Assembly (NCBI GenBank): GCA_016932035.1
Contig: JAFGDR010000034.1
Location: 1-35,748 of the forward strand
Direction: 5' to 3'
Origin: Candidatus Cloacimonadota bacterium
GTDB lineage: Bacteria; Cloacimonadota; Cloacimonadia; JGIOTU-2
Length of the DNA stretch: 35,748 nt
The notes beneath the pieces were generated by a model. That model searched no databases, was not told the origin of the DNA, and saw only the letters and a list, made by a program, of their open reading frames with translations. Below, piece after piece: positions 1 to 9,021 of the stretch. Numbering within the stretch: position 1 is the stretch's first letter; each line of letters begins with the position of its first letter. Position numbers and translations under genes: made by a program.

Positions 1-36
1 CAAGCCGAAACCTTTAGAAACACTTGGGTATCATGA
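1..36 (+). CDS. Possible 3' end of an upstream gene (partial)
   Basis: Frame 1 is open from the window edge for 11 codons and ends with TGA at 34-36, forming an ATGA overlap with the queC ATG at 33. Such overlaps recur throughout this window (for example 2284 and 14737), so an upstream co-transcribed gene ending here is plausible. Frame 2 is also open at this edge, to about position 75, so the assignment is uncertain. Too little sequence is present to name a product. Confidence 0.25.
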   Translation, partial: QAETFRNTWVS

Positions 37-719
37 AAAAAGAAAAGGCAATCGTGCTTCTCAGCGGCGGAGTTGACAGTTGTGTTGTAACTGCAATCGC
101 ACAGAAAAAATATCACGTATGCTTGCTACATATTAATTATGGACAGCGAACCGATACTCGTGAAGAAAAAGCATTCCGGGATATTGCTGATTATTATAAG
201 ATTAAAGATATTCTCGATATAGATATTGGCTACTTGAGACAAATCGGTGGGTCGAGTCTTACCAATGAAGCACTGCCTATTCCTGAAAACTCGAACGAAA
301 ATTCAATCCCTTCAACATATGTGTCTTTCCGAAATGCAAATTTACTCGCGATCGCTACATCCTGGGCAGAAGTGATTAGGGCAAGTAAAATCTTCATCGG
401 CGCTATGGAGGAAGACAGCAGCGGGTATCCGGATTGCCGTGAATCCTTTTTCACTGCGATGAATGTGGCAATTAAAGAAGGGACAAAACCAGAGACATTG
501 ACCGAGATCGAAATCCCGATCATTCATAAAAAAAAAGCTGAAGTTGTTCAGCTGGGAATCAAACTGAAAGCGCCGTTACATCTCACATGGTCATGTTATC
601 AGAGTGAGGATAAAGCATGCGGAATTTGTGAAAGTTGCATGCTGAGAATTAATGCATTCAAAAAAGCTGGATACAAAGATCCAATACCATATAACATTCC
701 CATCAAATGGAATACGTAA
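33..719 (+). CDS. queC: 7-cyano-7-deazaguanine synthase QueC
   Basis: QueC converts 7-carboxy-7-deazaguanine to preQ0 with ATP and ammonia, in the cytoplasmic queuosine (7-deazaguanine) pathway. The 228-aa product has the N-type ATP-pyrophosphatase loop SGGVDS at residues 11-16 and the family's C-terminal zinc-binding cysteines at 188, 196, 199 and 202 (SC...CGICESC). Full family length. The frame is also open to a TTG at 24, but ATG 33 is preferred because it gives a typical N-terminus (MKKEKAIVLLSGG) and an ATGA overlap with an upstream frame. The 3' end overlaps the next gene by 13 nt, suggesting co-transcription with the recombinase. Other que genes are not in the window. Confidence 0.95.
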   Translation: MKKEKAIVLLSGGVDSCVVTAIAQKKYHVCLLHINYGQRTDTREEKAFRDIADYYKIKDILDIDIGYLRQIGGSSLTNEALPIPENSNENSIPSTYVSFRNANLLAIATSWAEVIRASKIFIGAMEEDSSGYPDCRESFFTAMNVAIKEGTKPETLTEIEIPIIHKKKAEVVQLGIKLKAPLHLTWSCYQSEDKACGICESCMLRINAFKKAGYKDPIPYNIPIKWNT

Positions 720-1606
720 TAGCACAATATAAGAAATATCTTATTTCCCAGAATTATTCTAAACATACTCTTCGTGCCTATCTTGGAGATGTTGAACAGT
801 TCAACGAGTTCATTAAAAAATTCTTTCCTAGTGAAAATATAAGCATAGACAACATAACAAAATCTATGTTCAGGGATTTTCTCCAACATCTTTCCGAGCA
901 AAAAGACGGTAATCGAACTCTCGCCAGAAAAGTCATTTCTATAAAGGCATTCTTCTCTTATCTCGTCCGAAATGGTTTTACAAATCATAATCCTCTTATT
1001 GAAGTTAAGATCCCGAAATTTGAGAAACATGCAGCAACCTTCCTTACAGAAAATGACATGCGCTTTGTGCTGAAGATTCCGGATCAAGAAGATCTTCTTG
1101 GCATTCGCAATAGCGCTATCCTCGAACTTTTGTACAGCACAGGTATCCGCATCGGAGAACTTGCAGGCTTGACACTCAAAGATGTCAGCTTCAAACAGAA
1201 GCAGATAAAAGTCCTTGGTAAGAGAGCAAAAACAAGGATCATACCAATGGGGAGCTATGCCATCGATGCGTTGGAAACATATCTTAAAGTTCGCAGCTCG
1301 TTTCTTAAAAATGGTGACGTACCGGAAGTATTCGTCTCCAAAAATGGTAATCCCCTGTCTTCGGATGAACTCAGATACATCGTTAATAAATACCTGAAAG
1401 TCATAGAAAAATCAAAAAATTACAGTCCTCATACACTTCGTCACACCTTTGCAACACATCTTCTCAATCATGGCGCAGACCTTCGCTCTGTTCAAGAACT
1501 TCTCGGTCATAGTAATCTGACATCTACAGAAGTATACACCCACACCTCAATGCAAAAGTTGAAAGAAGTATATATAAAAGCCCACCCTCACGGTGATGGG
1601 AAATAA
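707..1606 (+). CDS. xerD: Tyrosine recombinase, XerC/XerD family
   Basis: A 299-aa site-specific tyrosine recombinase, the size of chromosome-dimer-resolution Xer proteins. The N-terminal SAM-like core-binding domain covers about residues 1-90. The catalytic set is complete: R148 (GIRIGEL), K172 (LGKRAK), H242 and R245 (HTLRH), H268 (LGHSN) and nucleophile Y277 (VYTHTS). Numbering is within two residues of E. coli XerD. It presumably acts with a partner at dif to resolve chromosome dimers; no dif-like site was recognised here. The start overlaps queC by 13 nt and no att repeats flank it, so a housekeeping Xer is favoured over an integrase. XerC versus XerD (or a lone XerA/H) cannot be decided by eye, so the symbol is tentative. 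Confidence 0.88.
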   Translation: MEYVIAQYKKYLISQNYSKHTLRAYLGDVEQFNEFIKKFFPSENISIDNITKSMFRDFLQHLSEQKDGNRTLARKVISIKAFFSYLVRNGFTNHNPLIEVKIPKFEKHAATFLTENDMRFVLKIPDQEDLLGIRNSAILELLYSTGIRIGELAGLTLKDVSFKQKQIKVLGKRAKTRIIPMGSYAIDALETYLKVRSSFLKNGDVPEVFVSKNGNPLSSDELRYIVNKYLKVIEKSKNYSPHTLRHTFATHLLNHGADLRSVQELLGHSNLTSTEVYTHTSMQKLKEVYIKAHPHGDGK

Positions 1607-1654
1607 TCTGAAAATTGACAACAAAATCATTCAAAACATATATATGAAAGCACT

Positions 1655-2287
1655 ATGAGCAAAAATATAATTATTGGAATCGCGGGCGGTACAGGATCGG
1701 GAAAAACGACCCTCGCTGAGAGGATCATCGAAGAGCTTAATGAGCCGAATGTCATCATCATCAAGCAGGATGCGTATTACAAATCGCATGATGAACTCAG
1801 TTTTGAACAGCGGAAAAATATCAATTTCGACCATCCCGATGCGTTTGACACCAATCTTTTAATGAAGCATCTAGAAAATCTCAAGAACGATGTGCCCGTT
1901 AATATGCCGCAATATGATTTTGCAAACCACTTAAGAAAAAAGCAGACAATTCCCATCTCTCCGCACAAAGTGATCATGCTGGAGGGTATTCTTGTTTTTG
2001 AGAATAAGAAATTAAGGAATCTTTTGGATATTAAGATCTTTGTGGATACCGATGCTGACGTGCGAATTCTACGAAGGGTCAAGAGGGATATCAAAGACCG
2101 AGGTCGCACATTTGAGTCTGTGTACGGACAATATATGAACACAGTCCGTCCAATGCACCTTGAATTCGTGGAGCCCTCAAAAAAATACGCAGATATTATC
2201 GTGCCCGAAGGTGGCATGAACAGAATTGCGATCGATATGATCGTATCAAAAATAAAACACATTTTACAGGAAAGCGAGGAAAAATGA
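1655..2287 (+). CDS. udk: Uridine kinase
   Basis: Phosphorylates uridine and cytidine to UMP and CMP in pyrimidine salvage. The 210-aa protein has the P-loop GGTGSGKT at residues 11-18, the uridine-kinase segment D-A-Y-Y-K followed by NFDHPDAFD, and the LEGI(L)VF and RRVKRDIKDRGR (lid) motifs, all in the expected order. Length matches bacterial Udk. The stop codon overlaps the ATG of the next gene (ATGA at 2284-2287), so the two are probably translated from one message. The preceding gap of 48 nt contains no obvious terminator. The shorter P-loop kinase alternative (phosphoribulokinase) is excluded by length and by the DAYYK and DHPDAFD motifs. Confidence 0.95.
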   Translation: MSKNIIIGIAGGTGSGKTTLAERIIEELNEPNVIIIKQDAYYKSHDELSFEQRKNINFDHPDAFDTNLLMKHLENLKNDVPVNMPQYDFANHLRKKQTIPISPHKVIMLEGILVFENKKLRNLLDIKIFVDTDADVRILRRVKRDIKDRGRTFESVYGQYMNTVRPMHLEFVEPSKKYADIIVPEGGMNRIAIDMIVSKIKHILQESEEK

Positions 2288-3636
2288 AAAAATATATCAT
2301 ACCCTTGGTTGGTTTTCTTTTGGTCGGCACATTTGTTCTTGCTGCCACAGACATGACAGTGTATAATCAGAACTTTGCAACCGTTCGAAGCGAACTTTCA
2401 ATCGTGTTACAAAAAGGTTTGAATCTATATGATTATGATGACATCCCATCTGGCATTCAACCAACGTCAGTACATCTCGAACCGGTTCGCTCAGCAGATA
2501 AAGTTGTGATCACCATGCAAAATTTCGAGTATGATCTGGCGAATACAAGTAAGATTTTAAACAAATATCTGGATAAGAGCATCTCTGTTGTCGTCATCAG
2601 TGGTGATTTCTATAGCGGTATTCTGAAATCCTTTGATTATGATACGGTCGTGATCGAGAATTCGATGAGCGGTATTCATATGATAAACCGGGATGAGATA
2701 CAGACAGTCGATCTCGCAGAAATGCCGCAGAATTTTTATACACGGCCAACGCTGAATTGGGAATTACTCTCAAACAAATCCGGTGACACTCCATGCAAAC
2801 TTAGTTACATCACGAACGGTATTTCCTGGGATGCTCAGTATGTCGGCATTCTTGATAATGATGATAAAATGCTGAATCTGTCTTCATGGATCTCACTGAG
2901 CAATAACTCAGGAAAAGCATTTACCGATGTAACCCTTAAACTTATGGCTGGTGATGTGAACCTTGCTCCCCAATATCCAGCCATGCCTCGTGATAATCTT
3001 ATGAAGGCAGAAGGATATGGTGGATTTGAAGAACCGCAAATTACAGAAAAAGAATTTTTTGAGTATCACCTTTATACGCTGGAAAACAAAGCTGTCGACA
3101 TCAATAACAACCAGCAGAAGCAGCTTTCTCTGTTTGACCCGACCGATGTAAAGGTTGAGAAAGTATATCGTTTCAATGCAAATTATGGCAATGATATTTC
3201 CGTGCTCATTATATTCAAGAATGATGATAAATCGGGTTTGGGCATTCCTCTTCCCATGGGTAAGATACGCATGTTCAAGACACAGGATAGTGATGCGGCT
3301 GAATTTGTAGGTGAGGATTACATTGAACATACACCCCGCAATGAGGAAGTAGAACTGACAATTGGCACTGCTTTTGATATTAAGGGTGAATGTGTACTTT
3401 TAGAAAGCACCAGACCAAGTCAGAAATCCCGTGAAGAAATATACGAGTGCGAGATCCGGAACCAGAAAGATGATCCTGTTACGGTAGAGATCACTAAAAA
3501 TCTCGGCACGAACTGGTCGATCACCTCATCGGATATTTCTTACACAAAGAAGGATGCATATACAATTGAATTCGACGTTAAGGTTCCTGCAGAAGATAAG
3601 GTAAATTTTAGATTTACGGTGTTGTATAAGTATTAA
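2284..3636 (+). CDS. Secreted DUF4139-type protein of unknown function
   Basis: A 450-aa protein with an N-terminal signal peptide (about residues 1-20, ending LAA), so exported to the periplasm or surface. The sequence is beta-rich. It starts with a short repeat-like segment typical of the family (VYNQNFATVRSE...LQKGLNLYDYDDIP) and continues with a long region of the DUF4139 type: W-x-x-x-Y near residues 180-190 and a late F-x-V-R-like conserved block with EYIEHTPRNEEVELTIG at roughly 345-361. The family is widespread and mostly uncharacterised. It overlaps udk by 4 nt and is the last gene of the queC-led cluster, being followed by an inverted repeat. No enzymatic motif is seen. The family assignment is from memory of its pattern, not a search. 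Confidence 0.7.
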   Translation: MKKYIIPLVGFLLVGTFVLAATDMTVYNQNFATVRSELSIVLQKGLNLYDYDDIPSGIQPTSVHLEPVRSADKVVITMQNFEYDLANTSKILNKYLDKSISVVVISGDFYSGILKSFDYDTVVIENSMSGIHMINRDEIQTVDLAEMPQNFYTRPTLNWELLSNKSGDTPCKLSYITNGISWDAQYVGILDNDDKMLNLSSWISLSNNSGKAFTDVTLKLMAGDVNLAPQYPAMPRDNLMKAEGYGGFEEPQITEKEFFEYHLYTLENKAVDINNNQQKQLSLFDPTDVKVEKVYRFNANYGNDISVLIIFKNDDKSGLGIPLPMGKIRMFKTQDSDAAEFVGEDYIEHTPRNEEVELTIGTAFDIKGECVLLESTRPSQKSREEIYECEIRNQKDDPVTVEITKNLGTNWSITSSDISYTKKDAYTIEFDVKVPAEDKVNFRFTVLYKY

Positions 3637-3654
3637 TGTAATGAAACTCAGGGG

Positions 3655-3701
3655 TTAAACCATTGCGAAGGACGTTGTCCATTCGAAAGATTTTGGTTTA
3701 A
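3655..3701 (+). terminator. Nested inverted repeat, possible transcription boundary
   Basis: The outer arms TTAAACCA (3655-3662) and TGGTTTAA (3694-3701) pair perfectly. The inner arms CGAAGGAC (3666-3673) and GTCCaTTCG (3677-3685) pair with one bulged A around a GTT loop. It lies in the largest gap of the first 9 kb, between the DUF4139 gene and the Omp85 gene. There is no U-tract after the stem, so it is not a classical intrinsic terminator. It could be an mRNA-stabilising stem or a Rho-assisted end; rho is present in this genome. Confidence 0.4.
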
Positions 3702-3709
3702 TAAAAATA

Positions 3710-3742
3710 TTGACTTATATCATATTTCTTTAAATCTATATA
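3710..3742 (+). promoter_or_regulatory. Weak candidate promoter before the Omp85 gene
   Basis: TTGACT at 3710-3715 is a near-consensus -35. Downstream AT-rich hexamers TAAATC (3731, spacer 15) and TATATA (3737, spacer 21) are possible -10 elements, but neither spacing is ideal. The case rests mainly on position, after a hairpin and before a gene without a visible Shine-Dalgarno. Confidence 0.25.
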
Positions 3743-3745
3743 TAA

Positions 3746-5482
3746 ATGAATAGTTCCATAATCATAGTTGAAAATTGCGGAAGAATTGTACTTCAGAAGA
3801 GCTCATGGTCTAAGAAATATCTATTTGGAATTGTATTTCTCATTTATACAATCCTTTTATCAGTTTCACCCCTCTATTCTCAGGAACTGATTATCCATTC
3901 AATTGAAATCACAGGAAATTCACATTTCACTGATACTCAGATAATTCAAGCGCTCAACCTCTATCCTGAAGATGAATTCTCATATGAAACACTGAATCGA
4001 AATATTGAGAACATACTGCAACTCTATTTTGCACAGGGATTGTACCTCACAAATATAGCCCCGCCAGAAGTTATCCCTTCAAATAATGGAGATGGCGTTG
4101 ACATAACAATACATATCGAGGAAGGAAAACGTCTTTTAGTTGGTGGTATAACATTTGAAGGTAATAGGTACTTTTCTGATGATAAACTCAAGACCTATCT
4201 CTCACAGCGTAAGAACTCTCCCTTTTTCATCCAGAAGGCAAATAATGACATAAAAACCATCTCAACAGTCTATTCTGAAAAAGGATACCCTTTCTGTAAA
4301 GTCTCGATAGACAGCTTAACCATAAAAGAAGACTTGCTATATGTTACATACCGCATTCGTGAAAATAAGCTTGTCAGGATATCTGATATCATATTTGAGG
4401 GGAATAAGGTATCAAAGCATAAAACGCTCAAGCTCATCCTCAATTTCCAGGAAAATGAGATCTATGATTCCAGAAAAATCGAGCAGGCAAGACGAAATCT
4501 ACTTCAAAAAGAGTATATAGAATCGGTAGAAATAGTGCCCGTGAATGACTGGCAGATAATGGTTACCATCAAAGAGAAAAGTATGAGTCATTTCCAGGGC
4601 GTGCTTGGGTTTGCTTCATCAAAAGATGATGAACCTTTCTCGGAACGATTGACCGGATTCATCGATTTTTCATTCCTCAATATCCTTGGAACAGACCGGG
4701 AAGTCCAACTCAAATGGAACAAACTCACAGCAAAATCTTCTGAGTTTTTTATAGCATACCATGAACCATTCATTCTTTCGCAACAGATCTCTGCTGAAGC
4801 TGCTTTACGACGTAAAACTTTTGATACAACTTACGTTAATACAGACGTGCAATTCGCGTCTTTCTTTACCATGAAAAATTATAATACATTCGGGCTTCAG
4901 TACACGTACAGCAGCTCTATCGAGGATACAGCAAGCATGGAGCGTAATGGAATTGGAGTAATGTTCCAGACAAATAAGCTGGACTATGTTATTAATCCAA
5001 GAAAGGGTTATAAAAACACAACAAGCTACTCGATCCGCTGGAGAACGAAAAAGTCTTATGAGCAACTCGTTTCAGAGGAAGCAGAAGTAGTAATTCCTAT
5101 AAATTATTATAACGTTATTTATTTGAAAGGTCTTACAAAGCTCATTTTCACGAAGAATTATATACTTTCATCCTATGATAAATTCACGTTTGGGGGGTAT
5201 GAAAGCTTGCGAGGATTTGTTGACAATCAATTTGTATCAGCAAAATTCGGCATCATCAGTTTTGAGTACAGATACCTGCTATCACGTGATTCACGTGCTT
5301 TTGCATTCGTCGATTATGGTTATTGCAAAGAGTATAAAAGTTTGATCGGTGTTGGTTTGGGAGTTCGTCTCAAAAGCAAAATCGGTATTATCAAAATAGA
5401 TTACGGGATCGGTTATCAGGATGGCAAATGGACCAATCCGCTGCAGGGTACAGTGCATTTTGGACTGGAAACAGGTTTCTAA
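3746..5482 (+). CDS. Omp85-family outer-membrane protein (TamA/BamA-like, three POTRA domains)
   Basis: A 578-aa protein that probably inserts or transports outer-membrane proteins. A hydrophobic export segment lies at about residues 25-41, with cleavage near SQ at 45-46. Three POTRA-like repeats follow (about 48-125, 128-205, 208-280; each shows an I-x-x-I/G-N pattern such as ITGN, FEGN, FEGN), then a C-terminal beta-barrel. The barrel carries the conserved L6 motif GGYESLRGF at 483-491 and ends in F. Length and three POTRAs match TamA (about 577 aa) better than BamA (five POTRAs, about 800 aa). The ATG at 3746 has no Shine-Dalgarno and gives an unusually long pre-signal stretch, so the true start may be a few codons downstream. 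No TamB homologue is in the window; smc follows 20 nt later. Confidence 0.85.
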   Translation: MNSSIIIVENCGRIVLQKSSWSKKYLFGIVFLIYTILLSVSPLYSQELIIHSIEITGNSHFTDTQIIQALNLYPEDEFSYETLNRNIENILQLYFAQGLYLTNIAPPEVIPSNNGDGVDITIHIEEGKRLLVGGITFEGNRYFSDDKLKTYLSQRKNSPFFIQKANNDIKTISTVYSEKGYPFCKVSIDSLTIKEDLLYVTYRIRENKLVRISDIIFEGNKVSKHKTLKLILNFQENEIYDSRKIEQARRNLLQKEYIESVEIVPVNDWQIMVTIKEKSMSHFQGVLGFASSKDDEPFSERLTGFIDFSFLNILGTDREVQLKWNKLTAKSSEFFIAYHEPFILSQQISAEAALRRKTFDTTYVNTDVQFASFFTMKNYNTFGLQYTYSSSIEDTASMERNGIGVMFQTNKLDYVINPRKGYKNTTSYSIRWRTKKSYEQLVSEEAEVVIPINYYNVIYLKGLTKLIFTKNYILSSYDKFTFGGYESLRGFVDNQFVSAKFGIISFEYRYLLSRDSRAFAFVDYGYCKEYKSLIGVGLGVRLKSKIGIIKIDYGIGYQDGKWTNPLQGTVHFGLETGF

Positions 5483-5502
5483 AACAGTATTAAGGAGTTT
5501 AT

Positions 5503-8500
5503 TTGAAATTATCTCAACTTGAAATTGTCGGATTCAAATCCTTTGGTGAACCAATAAAATTCAGTTTTTCAAAAGGACTGACAGGAATTGTCGGTCCCAA
5601 CGGATGTGGAAAATCGAACATCTCAGATGCTATACACTGGGTGCTGGGCGAACAAAATGCCAGAAGATTGCGTGGCGGCACAATGCGTGATGTGATCTTT
5701 AAAGGAACACGCAAACGAACGGCACATAGTTTTACAGAAGTATCTATAATTATTGAAAACGATAAGAAGATCCTTCCTATCGAATATGAAGAAGTGAAGA
5801 TCACCCGAAAACTTTATAGTGATGGAGAAAGTGAATATCGCATCAACGATCAGAACTGCCGCCTAAAAGACATCCTTAATCTGTTTTATGATACAGGTAT
5901 GGGACGTCGAGCTTACTCTTTTATCGACCAATCAATGATCGAAGACCTTTTAAACAGCTCTGATGAGGATAAGCGATACCTATTTGAAGAAGCTGCCGGG
6001 ATCATGAAATATAATCAAAGTCAGCGCACCTGCGAGAACAAGCTAAATCTAGTAGAAAATGACCTTATTCGGTTGGATGATATCATCTCAGAAGTCAAAT
6101 ATCAAGTTGGTTCGCTTCGCCATCAAGTGGGAAAAGCAAAGCGCTATCAGAATCTGAACAACTCGATCAATACAATCAAGATACAACTCGCAGGCATCAA
6201 TTTTTTCAAGCTGCACAAACAACTCGTGCCAATGAATGAAAAATTCCTTGCATTGGAGAAGAAAATTACTGAAAATAATAAGGAACTTGCTAAGTATGAA
6301 GCTGACTTCACACAAAAAGAACGCGAACATCTCGCAATAGAAGAAAAGATAAAAAACGAGCAGGCGAAGCAACGATCAATCGAATATGTTATTAATTCAT
6401 ACGAAAAGCAAACCTTATTGAATAAACAACAGATAGAAAATAATAAAAATAAACTCGAAGATACTCATGAGCGTATAAAAGCAATAAAGCTGCAAAAAGA
6501 ATCCCGTTCTGATGTGCTTGAAAAAGAACACCAAAAGCTTGAAGAAACGAAAGAAGCACTTGTTGAACAGAAGAAACAAGCTGAAACAATCGAGAAAAAA
6601 TTATCAGAGATTAAAGATCAGGTAAACATACTTTATAAAGAAAATGATGAGATCTATCATAAAATCAATGAGCTTCAATCACGAAGACAGAGAATCCTGA
6701 ATCAAAAGAATGAACTCGATACCAGACAGCATCTTATTGCAGAACAAGTTGGAAGAATTTCTGAAAAAATTACCGATTATTCAAATAAATATAATAAATT
6801 CTGCGAATTGGTTGCCGATCATGAGAAAAAACAAAAAGATAATGCACTTGTTGTTAACAAACTGAGTGAAAAGAAAGATTTATTAGAGAAAGACATCGAG
6901 AAAATAAAATCCGACGAACAGACACTTATAGACGAGTCCCATGACATTACAATGCAAATAAAAGCTCTGGAAAATGAGAAACAACAGCTTGTTGAATGGG
7001 AACGTAATTTTGCCGGATATTCTGATGGCACCAAAGCAATTCTGGAAAAATTCAAACATAAAGACATCACAACGCTTGCCGAGACCATTTCTGTGAAAGA
7101 TGAGTATATTGGGCTTGTGGAACAAGCATTACGGAATATGCTTCTCTCAGCTGTGTGTGAAGAAAACGACATTCAGGAAATACTCACCTATCTGAAGGAC
7201 CAGAAACTAACTTCACAGATCATTCTAAAACATCATTCTGAAAAAATACCAAAAATCACACAAATCGAAAAAACAATTCCTCTTACTGACGTTCTTACCC
7301 TTAAAAAAGGTTTTGTACATCCCGAAATTTTCAACAATTACTATATTGTTCAGGACCTGCAAACAGCACTTTCACTTGTATCACAATATCGGGATACTGA
7401 AAATCTGCTCTATTTTATTACAAGGGATGGTGCTTTATTCTCTAATCATGGTGTTGTAACTACTCATTGGATTGACTCTTCATCAAAAGGTCTTTTAAGT
7501 CGAAAAAATGAACTCAGTGAACTTGATAAAAAAATATCCAATCTAAATAAAAAACATACTCAAGCGCATAAATCAATTGAAGATATTCAAAATCAAAAAG
7601 AAGATAAACTAAACAAACTAAAAAACCTCTCACAAGAGATTGCTCAAACATCCGATCAAATAGAAAAAGAGCGGAAACAACTTGTTAATATCTCAGTTCA
7701 ACGGGATAATTTTAAAGATCTGGTCGCTGAAAATCATGAGGAATTATCAAAACTTGAAAAACAAAAATCAGAAATTGCACAAGGATTGAAGGATATTCAA
7801 GAGAAACTTGCAGAGATTCCGGAGCAGGAAGAAGAAGAACTCCAGAAAAAACTCGAATCAGTTCAGGCAACATTGAAGACAACTCGTCGAGAGCAATACC
7901 GCCACGATGAGATGTTGAACGACCAGAAAATTGAAGTAACAAAGCTTGAAAAAGATATTGGATATATTACACAAAATATTGTTCGAATTAAAGAAACAGC
8001 ACTCTCAAACGAACAGGAGATGGCGAGACTTCAAAATTCAATTGAACCGCTTAAGCAGGATATCGAAAATCTCCAAAATGAGACTGATAAACTGGAGATT
8101 TCCTTTAAAGAGAAGTTGGACGAACTGAATAAGTTCAAAGAGAGCAATGTTTCGATCGAAAACGATTTTCATGCAATCAGGAAAGTCCTGGAAGAGATAA
8201 AAATTACGCTTCATGAACTGGAGTTTAAAAAGGATGTTTTCTCCAGTGAAAAGAGTGACGTTGAACTAAAAATCCAGGAAACAAAAATCAAGATCGATCA
8301 CCTAAAAGATGATGTCATACAGCACTATCATCATGATCTTTCCCATGACAAACCTGAGGAATATGAAAACCTTAATACGTCTGAATTGATAGCAGATCGT
8401 GAAAAACAGGAAAAACGGCTTGAAGGTCTTGGACCAATTAACCTTGCAGCGATAAATGATTATGAAACACAGAAGAAGCGATTAGAATTCCTTAACGAAC

Positions 8501-9021
8501 AGAGACAAGACCTTGTTGATTCGAAAACCAATCTCCAGGAAGCTATTTCACAACTTAATGAAACTGCTGAGAAAATGTTCATGAATACCTTCACGATCAT
8601 CCAGAAGAATTTTGATATGATCTACAAAGAGATTTTTGACGGCGGTAAAGGTATTCTTAAACTTGAAAATCCGGGTGATCCTCTTAATTCAAAGATAGAA
8701 ATTTATTCAAATCCAAAAGGAAAAAAGATCACAAATATTACTCTGCTTTCCAGTGGTGAAAAGGCATTAACCGCCATTGCACTTCTCTTCTCGATCTATC
8801 TGGTAAAACCAAGCCCCTTCTGCATTCTTGATGAGATCGATGCCCCGCTTGACGACTCAAATGTTGGAAGGTTCCTAAAACTTGTGAATAAGTTTTCTGA
8901 AAATACCCAATTTCTTATCATAACCCATAATAAACGAACGATCGAAGCTGTGGACTATCTGTACGGTATTACCATGGAAGAAGAAGGTGTCTCGAAGATC
9001 GTGTCTGTCAAACTCGACTAA
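5503..9021 (+). CDS. smc: Chromosome segregation ATPase SMC
   Basis: Structural-maintenance-of-chromosomes protein, the condensin-type ATPase that organises and segregates the nucleoid. The 1172-aa protein has the classic layout: N-terminal head with Walker A GPNGCGKS (31-38), a long coiled coil, a hinge at about 500-670, a second coiled coil, then a C-terminal head with the ABC signature LSSGEK (1082-1087) and Walker B ILDEID (D1110, E1111). Length is typical (about 1150-1200 aa). It starts with TTG at 5503; AAGGAG at 5492-5497 sits 5 nt upstream and decides this start. The ScpA and ScpB partners are not in the window. The gene is full length with no frameshift. Confidence 0.97.
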   Translation: MKLSQLEIVGFKSFGEPIKFSFSKGLTGIVGPNGCGKSNISDAIHWVLGEQNARRLRGGTMRDVIFKGTRKRTAHSFTEVSIIIENDKKILPIEYEEVKITRKLYSDGESEYRINDQNCRLKDILNLFYDTGMGRRAYSFIDQSMIEDLLNSSDEDKRYLFEEAAGIMKYNQSQRTCENKLNLVENDLIRLDDIISEVKYQVGSLRHQVGKAKRYQNLNNSINTIKIQLAGINFFKLHKQLVPMNEKFLALEKKITENNKELAKYEADFTQKEREHLAIEEKIKNEQAKQRSIEYVINSYEKQTLLNKQQIENNKNKLEDTHERIKAIKLQKESRSDVLEKEHQKLEETKEALVEQKKQAETIEKKLSEIKDQVNILYKENDEIYHKINELQSRRQRILNQKNELDTRQHLIAEQVGRISEKITDYSNKYNKFCELVADHEKKQKDNALVVNKLSEKKDLLEKDIEKIKSDEQTLIDESHDITMQIKALENEKQQLVEWERNFAGYSDGTKAILEKFKHKDITTLAETISVKDEYIGLVEQALRNMLLSAVCEENDIQEILTYLKDQKLTSQIILKHHSEKIPKITQIEKTIPLTDVLTLKKGFVHPEIFNNYYIVQDLQTALSLVSQYRDTENLLYFITRDGALFSNHGVVTTHWIDSSSKGLLSRKNELSELDKKISNLNKKHTQAHKSIEDIQNQKEDKLNKLKNLSQEIAQTSDQIEKERKQLVNISVQRDNFKDLVAENHEELSKLEKQKSEIAQGLKDIQEKLAEIPEQEEEELQKKLESVQATLKTTRREQYRHDEMLNDQKIEVTKLEKDIGYITQNIVRIKETALSNEQEMARLQNSIEPLKQDIENLQNETDKLEISFKEKLDELNKFKESNVSIENDFHAIRKVLEEIKITLHELEFKKDVFSSEKSDVELKIQETKIKIDHLKDDVIQHYHHDLSHDKPEEYENLNTSELIADREKQEKRLEGLGPINLAAINDYETQKKRLEFLNEQRQDLVDSKTNLQEAISQLNETAEKMFMNTFTIIQKNFDMIYKEIFDGGKGILKLENPGDPLNSKIEIYSNPKGKKITNITLLSSGEKALTAIALLFSIYLVKPSPFCILDEIDAPLDDSNVGRFLKLVNKFSENTQFLIITHNKRTIEAVDYLYGITMEEEGVSKIVSVKLD

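Noticed and set aside
599-1087. 162-aa open frame on the - strand
   Set aside because: Antisense to the queC end and the Xer gene, both of which have complete motifs.
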